From: Nodosilinea sp. LEGE 07088
Lineage (GTDB): Bacteria > Cyanobacteriota > Cyanobacteriia > Phormidesmidales > Phormidesmidaceae
NCBI RefSeq assembly: GCF_015207395.1
Contig: NZ_JADEWX010000002.1
Coordinates: 1-64,000 of the forward strand
DNA: 64,000 nucleotides
Direction of reading: 5' to 3'
Positions 53,189-62,999 of this stretch are shown here, in pieces. The notes under the pieces are model-generated. The model was not told the origin of the DNA, did no database searches, and was given only the letters and a program-made list of their open reading frames with translations. The position numbers were made by a program, and so were the translations under genes. Each line of letters opens with the position of its first letter. The stretch's first letter is position 1.

Positions 53189-54604
53189 CTAGGTAGACTT
53201 GACTTTGGGCCGCAGGGTTTCTGGCAGGCAATCTTGCCGAAGCAGATCGACCAGGGTTTCCCGGCGAATAATCAGGCAGGCGTTGCCCCCGGACACCAGC
53301 ACTGCCGCTGGTCGAGGCACCCGGTTGTAGTTCGAAGCCATGCTGTAATTGTAGGCACCCGTGCCTGCAATAGTAACGACATCACCGCTTTTCAACTCGG
53401 GCAGAGCCGCATCCTTAATTAGAATATCGCCTGACTCGCAGTGCTTACCGGCCAGGGTAACCGTTTTGTCTAGGGGGGCAGTCATGCGGTTGGCCACTAG
53501 GGCTCGGTATACCGATTGGTAGGTGATGGGGCGCGGGTTATCTGACATACCCCCATCTACCGACACATAGGTGCGCAGACCTGGAATCACTTTTTGACTA
53601 CCGACCCGGTAGGCAGTAACACAGGCGGGGCCAATTAGCGATCGCCCGGGTTCACACAGTAGCCGCGGCAGGGGCAGGTTTTGAGCCTTGCAAGCCGCTA
53701 CCACGCTAGCGCACACGGTTTTGACCCAGGTCTCAATGCTCGGTGGGTCATCGGCCTCGGTATAGCGAATACCCAGCCCACCCCCGACATCCAGTTCGGT
53801 GAGGGGGAGACCATAGCGCTGGGCTGTCACTATCCACTGGGCCATGACCCCACCCAGGTCGGTGTGGGGGTTGAGCTCAAAGATTTGAGAGCCAATATGA
53901 GCATGCACCCCCAGACAATTGAGTTGGGGTTGACCGACCAAAAACTCAAACACGGCTTCAATCTGGTCGGGGTCGAAGCCAAACTTGCTGTCTAAGTGTC
54001 CGGTGCGAATATAGTCGTGGGTATGGCACTCAATGCCGGGGGTAACCCGTAGCAACAAGGGCACCGTTTTACCCTCCTGGGTAGCGATTTCGCCTAGGGT
54101 CTTGAGCTCTAGCCAATTGTCGACAACAACGCGGCAGCCCACCTCAACGGCCAGGGCTAATTCTTCAGCAGATTTGTTGTTGCCATGGAAGTAAATGCGA
54201 TCGCGATCGGCGCCAGCCTCAGTCGCGGTCAGTAGTTCCCCCGCTGACACCACATCGATACCTAGCCCCTCGTCGGTGACAATGGCGCATACTGCCATAC
54301 AGCTCCAGGCTTTAGAGGCATAGAGCACCAGCGATTCGCCTGGGTAGTGACGCTCAAATCCCTGGCGGTACTGGCGGCAGGCCGTACGCAGCGTGTGGTC
54401 ATCCAAAATATAAAGCGGTGTCCCAAAGCGCTCGACTAAATCGACGACATCACAGCTGCCTACACTGAGGTGAGCGTCAGGGGTAACGGCAGCAGTTAAG
54501 GGTAAAAGCTGCTGGTTAGGAGACAGGACTGCTTCTGAGTTAACGAAGGGGAGGTACTGGCAGCTATCGGCAGTAGAGGCCAGGGCAGGAGACGTCGAAA
54601 CCAT
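53189..54604 (-). CDS. lysA: Diaminopimelate decarboxylase
   Basis: About 471 residues. PLP-dependent group IV decarboxylase: PLP Lys in SLVLYASKAWSC, FHGNNKSAEELALAV, CLGVHAHIGSQIFEL, LDVGGGLGIRY, LCEPGRSLIGP and CESGDILIKD. It makes L-lysine from meso-diaminopimelate, so it draws on the peptidoglycan precursor pool. The N-terminus has a 40-residue extension over bacterial norms, as often in cyanobacteria; either ATG 54604 or GTG 54619 may start it. First gene of lysA-cdaA-uppS. Confidence 0.94.
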   Translation of the reverse strand: MVSTSPALASTADSCQYLPFVNSEAVLSPNQQLLPLTAAVTPDAHLSVGSCDVVDLVERFGTPLYILDDHTLRTACRQYRQGFERHYPGESLVLYASKAWSCMAVCAIVTDEGLGIDVVSAGELLTATEAGADRDRIYFHGNNKSAEELALAVEVGCRVVVDNWLELKTLGEIATQEGKTVPLLLRVTPGIECHTHDYIRTGHLDSKFGFDPDQIEAVFEFLVGQPQLNCLGVHAHIGSQIFELNPHTDLGGVMAQWIVTAQRYGLPLTELDVGGGLGIRYTEADDPPSIETWVKTVCASVVAACKAQNLPLPRLLCEPGRSLIGPACVTAYRVGSQKVIPGLRTYVSVDGGMSDNPRPITYQSVYRALVANRMTAPLDKTVTLAGKHCESGDILIKDAALPELKSGDVVTIAGTGAYNYSMASNYNRVPRPAAVLVSGGNACLIIRRETLVDLLRQDCLPETLRPKVKST

Positions 54605-54799
54605 AGATGTTGCGCTCACAGAAACGAAAGAGGTGTTCAGGGTTTAATTTGGTTTAATTTGAGACAGCCGCGACTCTAAACCAGTGGTGATCCACTGGGC
54701 AACGCTTGAGACCATTTTGCTACGCCCCAAACCTCAGTGTACAATCAAGGGCTACGCCAGTTTTTGGCCAACTGCAATTAATTTTAGCCAGTCAGATTT

Positions 54800-55525
54800 G
54801 TGGGCTACCTTGCTTGCCAGACTCCGGGCCATGATGACATTACTGCCCTAGTGGCACTTGACCAGCGCTCCCTGGGGGGGCTGTGGTCGGCGGAGGCTTA
54901 CAGGCGTGAGATTGATAGCCCCAACAGCTGTCTGCTAATGCTGGTACACAGGCCCAATGCTATCGAGGAAGCCGCTCCCGATCTATCGACGGCTTCGATA
55001 GCTGACTTGCAACCTGCCAAGGGCTTAGGAGCGGTAATGTCACAGGAATTTACTCGCTGCCTGACGTCAAACGAATCTGAAAGGCCCGCCTCAGAAGTCA
55101 TGCTACTGGGCCTAGGCTGCTACTGGGCCATTCTGGATGAAGCCCATATTACCGTACTGGCGGTGGATCCTCGTTATCAGCGGCGGGGCTTAGGTCAGTG
55201 GCTGCTGCTCAATCTACTTCTCAGTGCCTGCGGTTGTCGAAACCTAGTCCCAGCAGACCACCGCGCCCTCACCCGCGCCACCCTCGAGGTACGCCCTTCC
55301 AATAGTCGCGCTCTGGCACTGTACGAGAGCTTTGGGTTTGAAACCTTAGGTCGCCGACGCCGCTACTATGCTGATGGGGAAGATGCGCTTATTCTATGGC
55401 AAAATTCCCTTAAAACAGCTGATTTTCGCGATCAACTAAGGCAGCGAAGGATTACAGCGAGCCGTCGTCTTGAGCGCCAGGGATGGCAGCTTACACCGAC
55501 AAAGTTTTCAATTGACCGAACCTAA
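54800..55525 (+). CDS. rimI: RimI-type N-acetyltransferase, extended
   Basis: 241 residues from GTG 54800. GNAT fold with acetyl-CoA site VDPRYQRRGLGQWLLLNLLL and the late RimI features LEVRPSNSRALALYESFGFE and GRRRRYYADGEDALIL. RimI acetylates the N-terminus of ribosomal protein S18. It is about 80 residues longer than E. coli RimI, from an insertion around res 55-100 (EEAAPDLSTASIADLQ, QEFTRCLTSNESERP) and a basic C-terminal tail. The extra parts make the target less certain. Confidence 0.8.
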   Translation: MGYLACQTPGHDDITALVALDQRSLGGLWSAEAYRREIDSPNSCLLMLVHRPNAIEEAAPDLSTASIADLQPAKGLGAVMSQEFTRCLTSNESERPASEVMLLGLGCYWAILDEAHITVLAVDPRYQRRGLGQWLLLNLLLSACGCRNLVPADHRALTRATLEVRPSNSRALALYESFGFETLGRRRRYYADGEDALILWQNSLKTADFRDQLRQRRITASRRLERQGWQLTPTKFSIDRT

Positions 55526-55547
55526 AACCGAACCTAAAACCGAACCT
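55516..55547. repeat. 12-bp direct repeat, about 2.7 copies
   Basis: CCGAACCTAAAA at 55516-55527 and 55528-55539, then CCGAACCT at 55540-55547. The rimI stop codon TAA lies in the first copy, so slippage here would add or remove sequence only after the stop. Confidence 0.88.
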
Positions 55548-55583
55548 CGAAAGTTGAGAAAATTTACATTTTTCCAGGCTAAA

Positions 55584-55615
55584 CCTATTGACAATAGGCG
55601 ATCCCAAGCTATTTT
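55584..55615 (+). promoter_or_regulatory. Candidate clpC promoter with overlapping operator dyad
   Basis: TTGACA (55588-55593) and TATTTT (55610-55615) are 16 bp apart. The -35 box sits inside a perfect dyad, CCTATTG-A-CAATAGG (55584-55598). The distance from the -10 to the clpC ATG is about 120 bp. Confidence 0.55.
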
Positions 55616-55735
55616 AGTGCTGTAGACGGCGTATAAACTCAGCCCGGTAAACTAGCTGTTTAGTAGGGCACAACTGACAAAAATCGCTGTGCTAGAATTT
55701 GCCTATCCGGCACGCACCAGGTGATTAATACCATC

Positions 55736-58201
55736 ATGTTTGAACGCTTCACAGAAAAAGCTATCAAGGTCATCATGCTGGCGCAGGAGGAAGCTCGTCG
55801 GCTAGGCCACAACTTTGTGGGCACCGAGCAAATTCTCCTAGGGCTAATTGGGGAAGGCACGGGCGTAGCCGCTAAGGTTCTCAAGTCAATGGGCGTCAAT
55901 CTCAAGGATGCGCGCATTGAGGTAGAGAAGATTATTGGCCGTGGCTCCGGCTTCGTCGCTGTTGAGATTCCCTTTACCCCCCGAGCCAAGCGTGTGCTTG
56001 AACTCTCCTTAGAAGAAGCTCGTCAACTCGGTCACAATTACATCGGCACCGAGCACCTGCTTTTGGGATTGATCCGCGAAGGTGAGGGGGTCGCGGCCCG
56101 CGTTCTCGAAAATCTGGGCGTTGACCTATCTAAGGTGCGCACTCAGGTTATTCGTATGTTGGGTGAAACTGCCGAAGTTTCTGCCGGGGGTGGGCAGGGT
56201 CGCACCAAAACACCTACCCTCGATGAGTTTGGTTCCAACCTGACTCAGATGGCTGCCGATGGCAAGCTAGACCCAGTAGTGGGGCGTCAAAAAGAAATTG
56301 AGCGTGTGATTCAGATTCTCGGTCGCCGCACCAAGAACAACCCGGTGCTGATCGGCGAGCCGGGGGTTGGTAAAACCGCCATTGCCGAGGGGTTGGCCCA
56401 GCGCATTGGCACCGGTGACGTACCCGATATCCTCGAAGATCGTCGCGTGGTGACGCTGGATATTGGCCTGCTGGTGGCCGGTACTAAGTATCGAGGCGAG
56501 TTTGAAGAGCGGCTGAAGAAAATTATGGATGAAATCCGCTCTGCCGGAAACGTCATCCTGGTGATCGATGAAGTCCACACCCTGATTGGGGCGGGGGCCG
56601 CCGAAGGGGCCATTGACGCGGCTAACATCCTGAAGCCAGCCCTGGCGCGGGGTGAGTTGCAGTGTATTGGTGCAACGACCCTCGATGAGTATCGCAAGCA
56701 CATCGAGCGTGATGCTGCTCTGGAGCGCCGCTTCCAGCCGGTGATGGTGGGTGAACCCAGCGTCGATGAGACCATTGAGATTCTTCACGGTCTGCGCGAT
56801 CGCTACGAGCAGCACCACAAGCTGAAGATTGCCGATGAAGCCCTGGAAGCGGCAGCTAAACTCTCTGACCGCTATATCTCTGACCGCTTCTTGCCCGATA
56901 AGGCTATTGACCTGATCGACGAGGCCGGTTCCCGCGTTCGCTTAATCAACTCCCAGCTGCCCCCTGCGGCGAAGGAGCTCGATCGCGAGCTGCGTCAGGT
57001 GCTCAAGGATAAGGACAACGCCGTCCGCTCCCAGGACTTTGATAAAGCCGGGGAATTGCGCGATCGCGAAATGGAAATCAAGGCCGAAATCCGGGCGATT
57101 GCTCAAAACAAGGCCACCGAAGACGAAGGGGGCGAAGACCAGCCCGTAGTGGGCGAAGAGGACATTGCCCACATCGTTGCCTCCTGGACCGGGGTGCCGG
57201 TGAGTAAGCTCACCGAGTCCGAGTCTGAGAAGCTGCTGCACATGGAAGATACCCTGCACCAGCGGCTAATCGGCCAAGACGAAGCGGTGAAGGCCACCTC
57301 CCGCGCCATTCGCCGCGCCCGAGTCGGCCTCAAAAACCCCAACCGACCCATTGCCAGTTTCGTATTTTCTGGCCCCACCGGGGTTGGTAAGACTGAGCTA
57401 GCCAAGTCCCTGGCTTCCTACTTCTTCGGTTCCGAAGACTCCATGATTCGGCTGGATATGTCTGAGTTCATGGAGCGCCACACCGTTTCTAAGCTGATTG
57501 GTTCTCCGCCGGGATACGTTGGCTATAACGAGGGCGGTCAGCTCACCGAAGCTGTGCGCCGTAAGCCTTACACCGTAGTCCTGTTCGACGAGATCGAGAA
57601 GGCTCACCCCGATGTCTTCAACATGCTGCTGCAAATTCTAGAGGATGGCCGTCTCACCGATGCTAAGGGCCGCACGGTCGATTTCAAGAACACCCTGTTG
57701 ATCATGACCTCCAACATCGGTTCGAAGGTAATCGAGAAGGGTGGCGGTGGTCTCGGCTTTGAGTTCGAGCAAGACCAGGCCGAGTCGCAGTACAACCGCA
57801 TTCGCTCCCTGGTAAACGAAGAACTCAAGCAGTACTTCCGCCCTGAGTTTCTCAACCGTCTCGACGAGATCATCGTCTTCCGCCAGCTCACCAAGGACGA
57901 GGTCAAGGAGATTTCCGAGATTCTGCTCAAGGAGGTATTCGCTCGGCTGACCGAGAAGAACATCAGTCTGCAGGTCACCGAGCGCTTCAAGGAGCGCCTA
58001 GTGGAGGAGGGCTACAACCCCAGCTACGGGGCGCGACCCCTGCGTCGGGCGATCATGCGACTGCTCGAAGATACTCTGGCCGAGGAGATTCTCTCCGGTC
58101 GCCTGGGCGATGGCGATACGGCTACCGTCGATGTCGACGACAGCGGCAAGGTTACGATTCAGTCCGAGCAGCGGCGAGAGCTAATTTCTGCCGAGAGTTA
58201 A
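55736..58201 (+). CDS. clpC: ATP-dependent protease ATPase subunit ClpC
   Basis: 821 residues, the normal size. N domain repeats ([40 protein letters not shown]), first AAA module with Walker [13 protein letters not shown]-type middle segment ([20 protein letters not shown]), second AAA module with [14 protein letters not shown], and a C-terminal part with [11 protein letters not shown]. It unfolds substrates for ClpP-type peptidases; in cyanobacteria it is essential and acts on misfolded and regulatory proteins. ATG 55736 starts the conserved MFERFTEKA. It is monocistronic, with a terminator behind. Confidence 0.97.
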   Translation: MFERFTEKAIKVIMLAQEEARRLGHNFVGTEQILLGLIGEGTGVAAKVLKSMGVNLKDARIEVEKIIGRGSGFVAVEIPFTPRAKRVLELSLEEARQLGHNYIGTEHLLLGLIREGEGVAARVLENLGVDLSKVRTQVIRMLGETAEVSAGGGQGRTKTPTLDEFGSNLTQMAADGKLDPVVGRQKEIERVIQILGRRTKNNPVLIGEPGVGKTAIAEGLAQRIGTGDVPDILEDRRVVTLDIGLLVAGTKYRGEFEERLKKIMDEIRSAGNVILVIDEVHTLIGAGAAEGAIDAANILKPALARGELQCIGATTLDEYRKHIERDAALERRFQPVMVGEPSVDETIEILHGLRDRYEQHHKLKIADEALEAAAKLSDRYISDRFLPDKAIDLIDEAGSRVRLINSQLPPAAKELDRELRQVLKDKDNAVRSQDFDKAGELRDREMEIKAEIRAIAQNKATEDEGGEDQPVVGEEDIAHIVASWTGVPVSKLTESESEKLLHMEDTLHQRLIGQDEAVKATSRAIRRARVGLKNPNRPIASFVFSGPTGVGKTELAKSLASYFFGSEDSMIRLDMSEFMERHTVSKLIGSPPGYVGYNEGGQLTEAVRRKPYTVVLFDEIEKAHPDVFNMLLQILEDGRLTDAKGRTVDFKNTLLIMTSNIGSKVIEKGGGGLGFEFEQDQAESQYNRIRSLVNEELKQYFRPEFLNRLDEIIVFRQLTKDEVKEISEILLKEVFARLTEKNISLQVTERFKERLVEEGYNPSYGARPLRRAIMRLLEDTLAEEILSGRLGDGDTATVDVDDSGKVTIQSEQRRELISAES

Positions 58202-58230
58202 CCCTAGTAGCTGGATTCATCCCTGTTAGT

Positions 58231-58262
58231 AATGCCGTCTCCAGCGGGGGACGGCATTTTAT
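58231..58262 (+). terminator. Terminator after clpC
   Basis: AATGCCGTC (58231-58239) and GACGGCATT (58250-58258) form a 9-bp stem with a 10-base loop; TTTATT follows. It lies 30 bp past the clpC stop. Confidence 0.85.
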
Positions 58263-58403
58263 TGCCTCTTCTAAGGGGGAGCATCGTGGGTCAGACTCTG
58301 GTCAAGGCGGTTGAATCTACAGGAATATCTGGTTTACACCTAAAGGTCATGCGGCGACCACCCTGAGCAGCTATGCTGGCAACACGATTTGAGAGGTTTA
58401 ACC

Positions 58404-58577
58404 ATGGGCGATACCACCGATTGCGAAAAGCTGGCTGGGATCTTTAACCGCGCCAGCCAGCAGGGCAAAAGCGCCTTTTGCAAGATGCTCTGGGACAACC
58501 AACCCGAAACAGTGCAGGCCCAGCTTAAACCGCTGTTGACGGCTGATGCGATCGCAGTACTGAGTAGCAACGATTAG
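58404..58577 (+). CDS. Small hypothetical protein (57 aa)
   Basis: 57 residues: MGDTTDCEKLAGIFNRASQQ then GKSAFCKMLWDNQPETVQAQ, LKPLLTADAIAVLSSND. GAGAGG lies 8-10 bp before the ATG, and its composition is that of a soluble helical protein with two Cys. I do not recognise a family. It sits between clpC (after the terminator) and rlmD, probably with its own promoter. Confidence 0.6.
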   Translation: MGDTTDCEKLAGIFNRASQQGKSAFCKMLWDNQPETVQAQLKPLLTADAIAVLSSND

Positions 58578-58679
58578 ACGCCACCCTGGAGTTGCGTTAG
58601 GTCACGGCTTTACTCCATCAGGCGCGTCCCTTGTTAGAGTCGATAGGCAACATTGAGCATACATAGCAGGAGCACCGCC

Positions 58680-60047
58680 GTGGACCAGTGGCAACAGGGG
58701 GTAACCGTTGATCTAGAGATCACCGATCTAAGCAGTAGCGGCGATGGCCTGGGCCGCTGGCAGGAGCGGGTCGTGTTTGTGCCCAACACTGTACCGGGTG
58801 ACCTAGTGCGGGCAAGGCTAGTACAGGCCAAACCGACCTTTGGCCGCGCCAAGGTACGACAGTTGCTCACGGCTTCACCGGAGCGGGTACGGGCGGCTTG
58901 TATCGTGGCGGATAAGTGTGGCGGTTGCCAGTGGCAGTCGGTCGGCTACTCAGCTCAGCTGGGCGCTAAGCAGCAGCAGGTGGTCGATGCGTTTACGCGG
59001 ATTGGTGGCTTTGACCGCCCCAATGTGCTACCGATTTTGGCGGCTGATGCGCCCCTAGGCTATCGCAATAAGGCTACCTATCCCCTGGGGCGATCGCCCG
59101 AAGGTCAGGTCAAGGCGGGCTACTTTCGGCAAGGCAGCCACAAGCTAGTCAACCTAAATCAGTGCCCAGTGCAGGACGAGCGCCTCAATCCGCTGTTGGC
59201 CGAGGTCAAGCGCGATATTCAAGCGCGGGGATGGTCAATTTATAACGAGAGTAAACACCAAGGGCGCCTGCGACACCTGGCGTTGCGAGTGGGGCGTCGT
59301 ACCGGTCAGCAGTTGCTAACGTTAGTCTCCACCGCCCCCAATCTGAAAGATATCGAATTGCAGGCTCAGGAATGGCGCGATCGCTATCCCGATCTAGTTG
59401 GGGTATGCGTCAACCTCAATCCGGATAAAACCAACGCTATCTTTGGCAGCGAGACCCTGGTGATCGACGGGGTCCCCTACATCGAAGAAATATTTGCTAA
59501 GCTTCGGTTTTCCATCCACGCCACGACGTTTTTTCAGGTCAACACCGAACAGGCTGAGCGTGTACTACAGGTGATTTTGGATGAGCTACAACTCACCGGT
59601 AGCGAAACCATCGTTGATGCCTACTGCGGCGTCGGTACCCTGACCCTGCCGTTAGCCCAACGGGCCAAACGCTGTATGGGGCTAGAGGTGCAGCCAGAAG
59701 CGGTTGCCCAAGGGCTGGCTAATGCCGGACTCAACGGTATCGACAACGTAGAGTTTCGGGCCGGCGATGTCGGTGCGCTGCTGCCGGTCGCGGTGGAAAG
59801 CCTCACGGATACGCCAGATATTGTGATCCTGGATCCGCCGCGTAAAGGGTGCGATCGCACCGTCCTCGATGCCCTGATCGAAATTCGCCCGCCTCGCATT
59901 GTCTATATGAGCTGTGACCCAGCGACTCTGGCCCGAGACCTCAAAATTTTACGAGATCAGGGTGGCTACGCTCTAACTAAAGCTCAGCCCGCCGATTTCT
60001 TTCCCCAGACTCCCCACGTCGAATGCGTCGCATTTCTGGTAGCGTAA
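58680..60047 (+). CDS. rlmD: 23S rRNA (uracil-C5)-methyltransferase RlmD
   Basis: 455 residues from GTG 58680, preceded by AGGAG. A TRAM domain (VDLEITDLSSSGDGLGRW, VVFVPNTVPGDLVRARL) comes first. The iron-sulfur cluster cysteines are in ACIVADKCGGCQWQ plus a later CPVQ. The methylase part has DAYCGVGTLTLPLAQ, LDPPRKGCD and the catalytic YMSCDPATLARD. It belongs to the RumA/TrmA family; whether it methylates U1939 or another uridine cannot be settled from sequence alone. Confidence 0.9.
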   Translation: MDQWQQGVTVDLEITDLSSSGDGLGRWQERVVFVPNTVPGDLVRARLVQAKPTFGRAKVRQLLTASPERVRAACIVADKCGGCQWQSVGYSAQLGAKQQQVVDAFTRIGGFDRPNVLPILAADAPLGYRNKATYPLGRSPEGQVKAGYFRQGSHKLVNLNQCPVQDERLNPLLAEVKRDIQARGWSIYNESKHQGRLRHLALRVGRRTGQQLLTLVSTAPNLKDIELQAQEWRDRYPDLVGVCVNLNPDKTNAIFGSETLVIDGVPYIEEIFAKLRFSIHATTFFQVNTEQAERVLQVILDELQLTGSETIVDAYCGVGTLTLPLAQRAKRCMGLEVQPEAVAQGLANAGLNGIDNVEFRAGDVGALLPVAVESLTDTPDIVILDPPRKGCDRTVLDALIEIRPPRIVYMSCDPATLARDLKILRDQGGYALTKAQPADFFPQTPHVECVAFLVA

Positions 60048-60095
60048 AAGCCAGGTTAATTGTTACGCGTTTTCCTCAGCTCCTATTCGGTTCCT

Positions 60096-61133
60096 ATGAA
60101 GTTCAGCACGATTGCCGAGAAAGTTCAAATCACCGTGGCCTCTAGCTTGAACGCAGCTCCCGATCACGATCCCGATATTTTTGGGATGGCCGCTGTCGAT
60201 CAGGCTTTGGCCGGTACGCTGAGCTATATCGAGGGTGATAAGTTTGCGGCTTCTATTGCCACCACCCAGGCCACAGCCCTAATTTTGCCCCCTAGTTCTG
60301 AGTTGCAAGCCCAAGCCGACGCCCGTGGCCTGGCTTGGCTGAGTGCCTCTGATCCGCGTCTAGCCTTCGCCCGGGCGATCGCGCTGTTTTATACGCCCTA
60401 CCAGCCCACGCCTGGCATTCATCCCACCGCTACTATCGACCCCAGCGCTACCATCGGCGCTAACGTCGCCCTCGGTGCCAACGTGGTGATTCAAGCTGGC
60501 GCTAGTTTAGGAGACGGAGTCTGCATTCACCCCAATGTGGTGGTCTATCCCGACGTGCAAATCGGCAATCGCACCGTGCTTCATGCCAACTGTGTTATCC
60601 ACGAGCGATCGCAAATTGGCGCTGACTGTACTGTTCACAGCGGCGCGGTGATTGGGGCCGAGGGTTTTGGCTTTGTGCCTACTGCCCAGGGCTGGGAAAA
60701 AATGGAACAGTCGGGTTTCGTTGTGATTGAAGACGGTGTGCGGGTAGGCAGCAACTCGACCATCGATCGTCCTGCTGTAGGGACTACCCGAGTCGGGCGT
60801 GGCACCAAACTCGATAACCTAGTCCACATTGCCCATGGCTGTCAGGTCGGTGAGGGCGTAGTCATGGCGGCTCAGGTGGGCATGGCCGGGGGTGTGATCA
60901 TCGGCAACCGGGTGATCTTGGCGGGCCAGGTGGGTATTGCTAACCAAGCTAAAATCGGCGATGGCGCGATCGCAACCGCTAAAGCGGGCATTCATGCCGA
61001 CGTAGCCCCCGGCGAAATCGTCACTGGTATCCCCGCCCTGCCCCACAAGGTATTTCTCAAAGCTTCGGCTGTTTACCGTCGCCTTCCCGAGATGTATAAG
61101 ACTCTCCAGCGATTACAAAAGCGCCTATCCTAA
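60096..61133 (+). CDS. lpxD: UDP-3-O-acylglucosamine N-acyltransferase LpxD
   Basis: 345 residues from ATG 60096 ([12 protein letters not shown]). An N-terminal uridine-binding domain ([20 protein letters not shown]) precedes a left-handed beta-helix of hexapeptide repeats ([40 protein letters not shown]). The catalytic His is in [15 protein letters not shown]. It adds the second acyl chain in lipid A synthesis. No other lpx gene is adjacent. The gene follows rlmD by about 50 bp and may share its transcript. Confidence 0.94.
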   Translation: MKFSTIAEKVQITVASSLNAAPDHDPDIFGMAAVDQALAGTLSYIEGDKFAASIATTQATALILPPSSELQAQADARGLAWLSASDPRLAFARAIALFYTPYQPTPGIHPTATIDPSATIGANVALGANVVIQAGASLGDGVCIHPNVVVYPDVQIGNRTVLHANCVIHERSQIGADCTVHSGAVIGAEGFGFVPTAQGWEKMEQSGFVVIEDGVRVGSNSTIDRPAVGTTRVGRGTKLDNLVHIAHGCQVGEGVVMAAQVGMAGGVIIGNRVILAGQVGIANQAKIGDGAIATAKAGIHADVAPGEIVTGIPALPHKVFLKASAVYRRLPEMYKTLQRLQKRLS

Positions 61134-61147
61134 ACAGCCACAACGCC

Positions 61148-61687
61148 ATGACCCCTGACTCCGCCGACAACACGACTGATATTCAGCAAGAACTCCGCCT
61201 CAGTCGCCCGTTTACCCTGGCTGCGGCTATTGGCCAAGAAGCCGGCAACTTCATGCAGGGCGAGTCCCCTATTCCCCGGTTAGTACAGGCTAAGCATGGT
61301 GCTCAGCAAGCGCTCAAAGAGTCCTTGTCCGATGGCCCCGGAGCACTCCAACGAGTGCTAGATCAGTGGCTGACTGACGACGAAGCCCGCCTCAGCCGTC
61401 ACCTCGAAAACCCTGTCGAGGCGGTCAAAGATCTGTTGGCCACAGTGCTGCGATCGCCCGAGACGCTCTACGAGCTAGTACGCCAGACCGACGTCGTCTG
61501 GGGCCAAATCTACGGGGATCGCCCTCACTTTCAACAACCTGGCCAACCGCCTCACCCCGACGACGAGTATACCCATGAGTCAGTTCGAGAAATCCTGGAG
61601 ATTTGCCTGCATCGTCTGCAAAACCCATTGCCAACTTTAGATGAATCGGCGGATGAATCGGCAGAACAATCTAACTGCGATCGATAG
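61148..61687 (+). CDS. Conserved hypothetical protein
   Basis: 179 residues, helical and acidic: LRLSRPFTLAAAIGQEAGNF then MQGESPIPRLVQAKHGAQQA, ENPVEAVKDLLATVLRSPET, ESVREILEICLHRLQ. It appears to be a cyanobacterium-specific family, no function known to me. It starts 15 bp after lpxD, so it is likely in the same transcript. A copy of the 107-bp element begins 8 bp past its stop. Confidence 0.7.
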   Translation: MTPDSADNTTDIQQELRLSRPFTLAAAIGQEAGNFMQGESPIPRLVQAKHGAQQALKESLSDGPGALQRVLDQWLTDDEARLSRHLENPVEAVKDLLATVLRSPETLYELVRQTDVVWGQIYGDRPHFQQPGQPPHPDDEYTHESVREILEICLHRLQNPLPTLDESADESAEQSNCDR

Positions 61688-61999
61688 ATCAGTGCTAGAA
61701 CGCCGGTACAGAAACCCGGTTTCTCGGCCAAAATGCCAGTCATGCCGTTAGGGCAGTGACAAAGAAACCGGGTTTTTAGCCATACTGTACCGATGCTCTA
61801 GTGCCCCGTCAAGCTTGGTTTTTAGGGTTTGAGTAAGTGCATAGCGCGCTCCGCCAACGCACCCCAGTGCAACATTTATGGGATTTGGCAGCTAAACGAC
61901 ATCCGTAATCTAAGAATGAACCGAGCCCTAATGATCTAGTCAGAAAAATGCTGCGACCAAAGGCCACAGCCAACAGGAGCAAAAAAGAAGCAGCAATTG
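61688..61999. other. 312-bp region between convergent genes
   Basis: It holds the second copy of the 107-bp element at 61695-61801. The rest (61802-61999) shows no gene and no clear terminator. Confidence 0.6.
61695..61801 (-). repeat. 107-bp inverted-repeat element, copy 2 (inverted)
   Basis: The reverse complement of 13025-13131 with four mismatches in 107 bp. It begins CTAGAACGCC and ends GATGCTCTAG. Flanking DNA is unrelated between the copies, so the shared block is a discrete unit. The terminal and internal inverted repeats are kept. Confidence 0.93.
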
Positions 62000-62614
62000 C
62001 TAAACTACGAAGTCTGGGTCAATGCCACGCCATACAGCGACAAGTCTTCCCTGCACATCCACCGACTCCGCCGGAAACTCCATCACCGGATAGTCGGGAT
62101 TAGCTGGTTTAAGCTGCACCTGATCACCCTGGCGATAAAAAGATTTTAGGGTAGTGCCACTTTCAACCCGAGCCGCAACGATGGTGCCTTCCCGAATCCC
62201 CTGAGGGTCTTTTACCGGGCGCATGATGACGACGTCTCCATCTTGAATCATGGCTTCGACCATGCTGTCTCCAGTAACCTTGAGAGCGTAGTCACCGTTT
62301 TGAATGGGCAATCCGTTGAGATCGAGACGCTCGACGGAATCTGTGAAGGCCTCATTGACGAAACCAGCCGCAATAGTGCCGAGAATGGGCACTCCGCGCA
62401 GGTCGTCTCGTACCCGAATAGTACGAGCCTTGCCCTCACTCCATTCGATATAGCCCTTATTTTTAAGGTGCTCTAGGCGGCTCTGAATTGGGGCCGGGGA
62501 GCGCAAATTCATTGCTCGCATCATCTGCCGGATGGAGGGAGAATGCTGATTGGCGCGAATGTAGTCGACCAGCCAGTCGTAGAGCTCCTGTTGGGCGGTT
62601 GTCAAGGATTCCAT
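62000..62614 (-). CDS. lexA: LexA repressor
   Basis: 204 residues. Winged HTH (LTTAQQELYDWLVDYIRANQ, SPSIRQMMRAMNLRSPAPIQ), the self-cleavage Ala-Gly in ILGTIAAGFVNEAF, catalytic Ser in VTGDSMVEAMIQDGD and catalytic Lys in VARVESGTTLKSFYR-like context (ARVESGTTLKSFYR). All residues needed for RecA-stimulated cleavage are present, unlike the Synechocystis 6803 LexA, which is known to have lost them. A cyanobacterial-type SOS box lies upstream, so a normal autoregulated SOS response is likely. Confidence 0.94.
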   Translation of the reverse strand: MESLTTAQQELYDWLVDYIRANQHSPSIRQMMRAMNLRSPAPIQSRLEHLKNKGYIEWSEGKARTIRVRDDLRGVPILGTIAAGFVNEAFTDSVERLDLNGLPIQNGDYALKVTGDSMVEAMIQDGDVVIMRPVKDPQGIREGTIVAARVESGTTLKSFYRQGDQVQLKPANPDYPVMEFPAESVDVQGRLVAVWRGIDPDFVV

Positions 62615-62918
62615 GAGAGTTCAGCCACGGCGTCAGTTAGTGTTACAGAACAAGTGTACCAACAGGTGGCGAATCTGTCTACTGCCGCAACAAATATTTG
62701 GCTAATTCAAAATCTTGGCTCAATCCTCTCGTTTCTACTCTTGAAGACCGACTTGCCTCTGCAAAATACTGTTGGTCTTTCGGATGCTTGATGCTTAGCT
62801 AGAGAGCATTCCAGTTTCTGGCTTTGTCAGATGCTCGTATACTCAGCTATTTGGCCAGCGCTCCATATCTTGTTTGGATGGCTAGCTGGATGATTAGCAA
62901 AATTGAGGCAATAAAAAA
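62615..62918. other. Intergenic region between lexA and the sigma factor gene
   Basis: Within the 385-bp space it holds the lexA promoter and the SOS box at 62647-62660, with the sigma gene's terminator at its right end. I see no gene. Confidence 0.6.
62647..62660 (-). promoter_or_regulatory. LexA (SOS) box upstream of lexA
   Basis: On the minus strand it reads GGTACACTTGTTCT, fitting at every position the cyanobacterial LexA consensus RGTACNNNDGTWCB. It lies 33 bp upstream of the lexA ATG, a fitting place for autorepression. Confidence 0.85.
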
Positions 62919-62934
62919 GCTGCCTTTAGGCAGC
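62913..62934 (-). terminator. Terminator of the sigma factor gene
   Basis: On the minus strand GGCTGCC-TAAA-GGCAGC forms the stem (arms 62934-62929 and 62924-62919) and six T follow (62918-62913). It lies about 65 bp past the sigma factor stop. Confidence 0.88.
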
Positions 62935-62999
62935 CTTTCTAGCCAATTCAATGGTGTGTTTCTGGTTCCCTGGGAAGGGAAAATCACCTGGAATACGTT

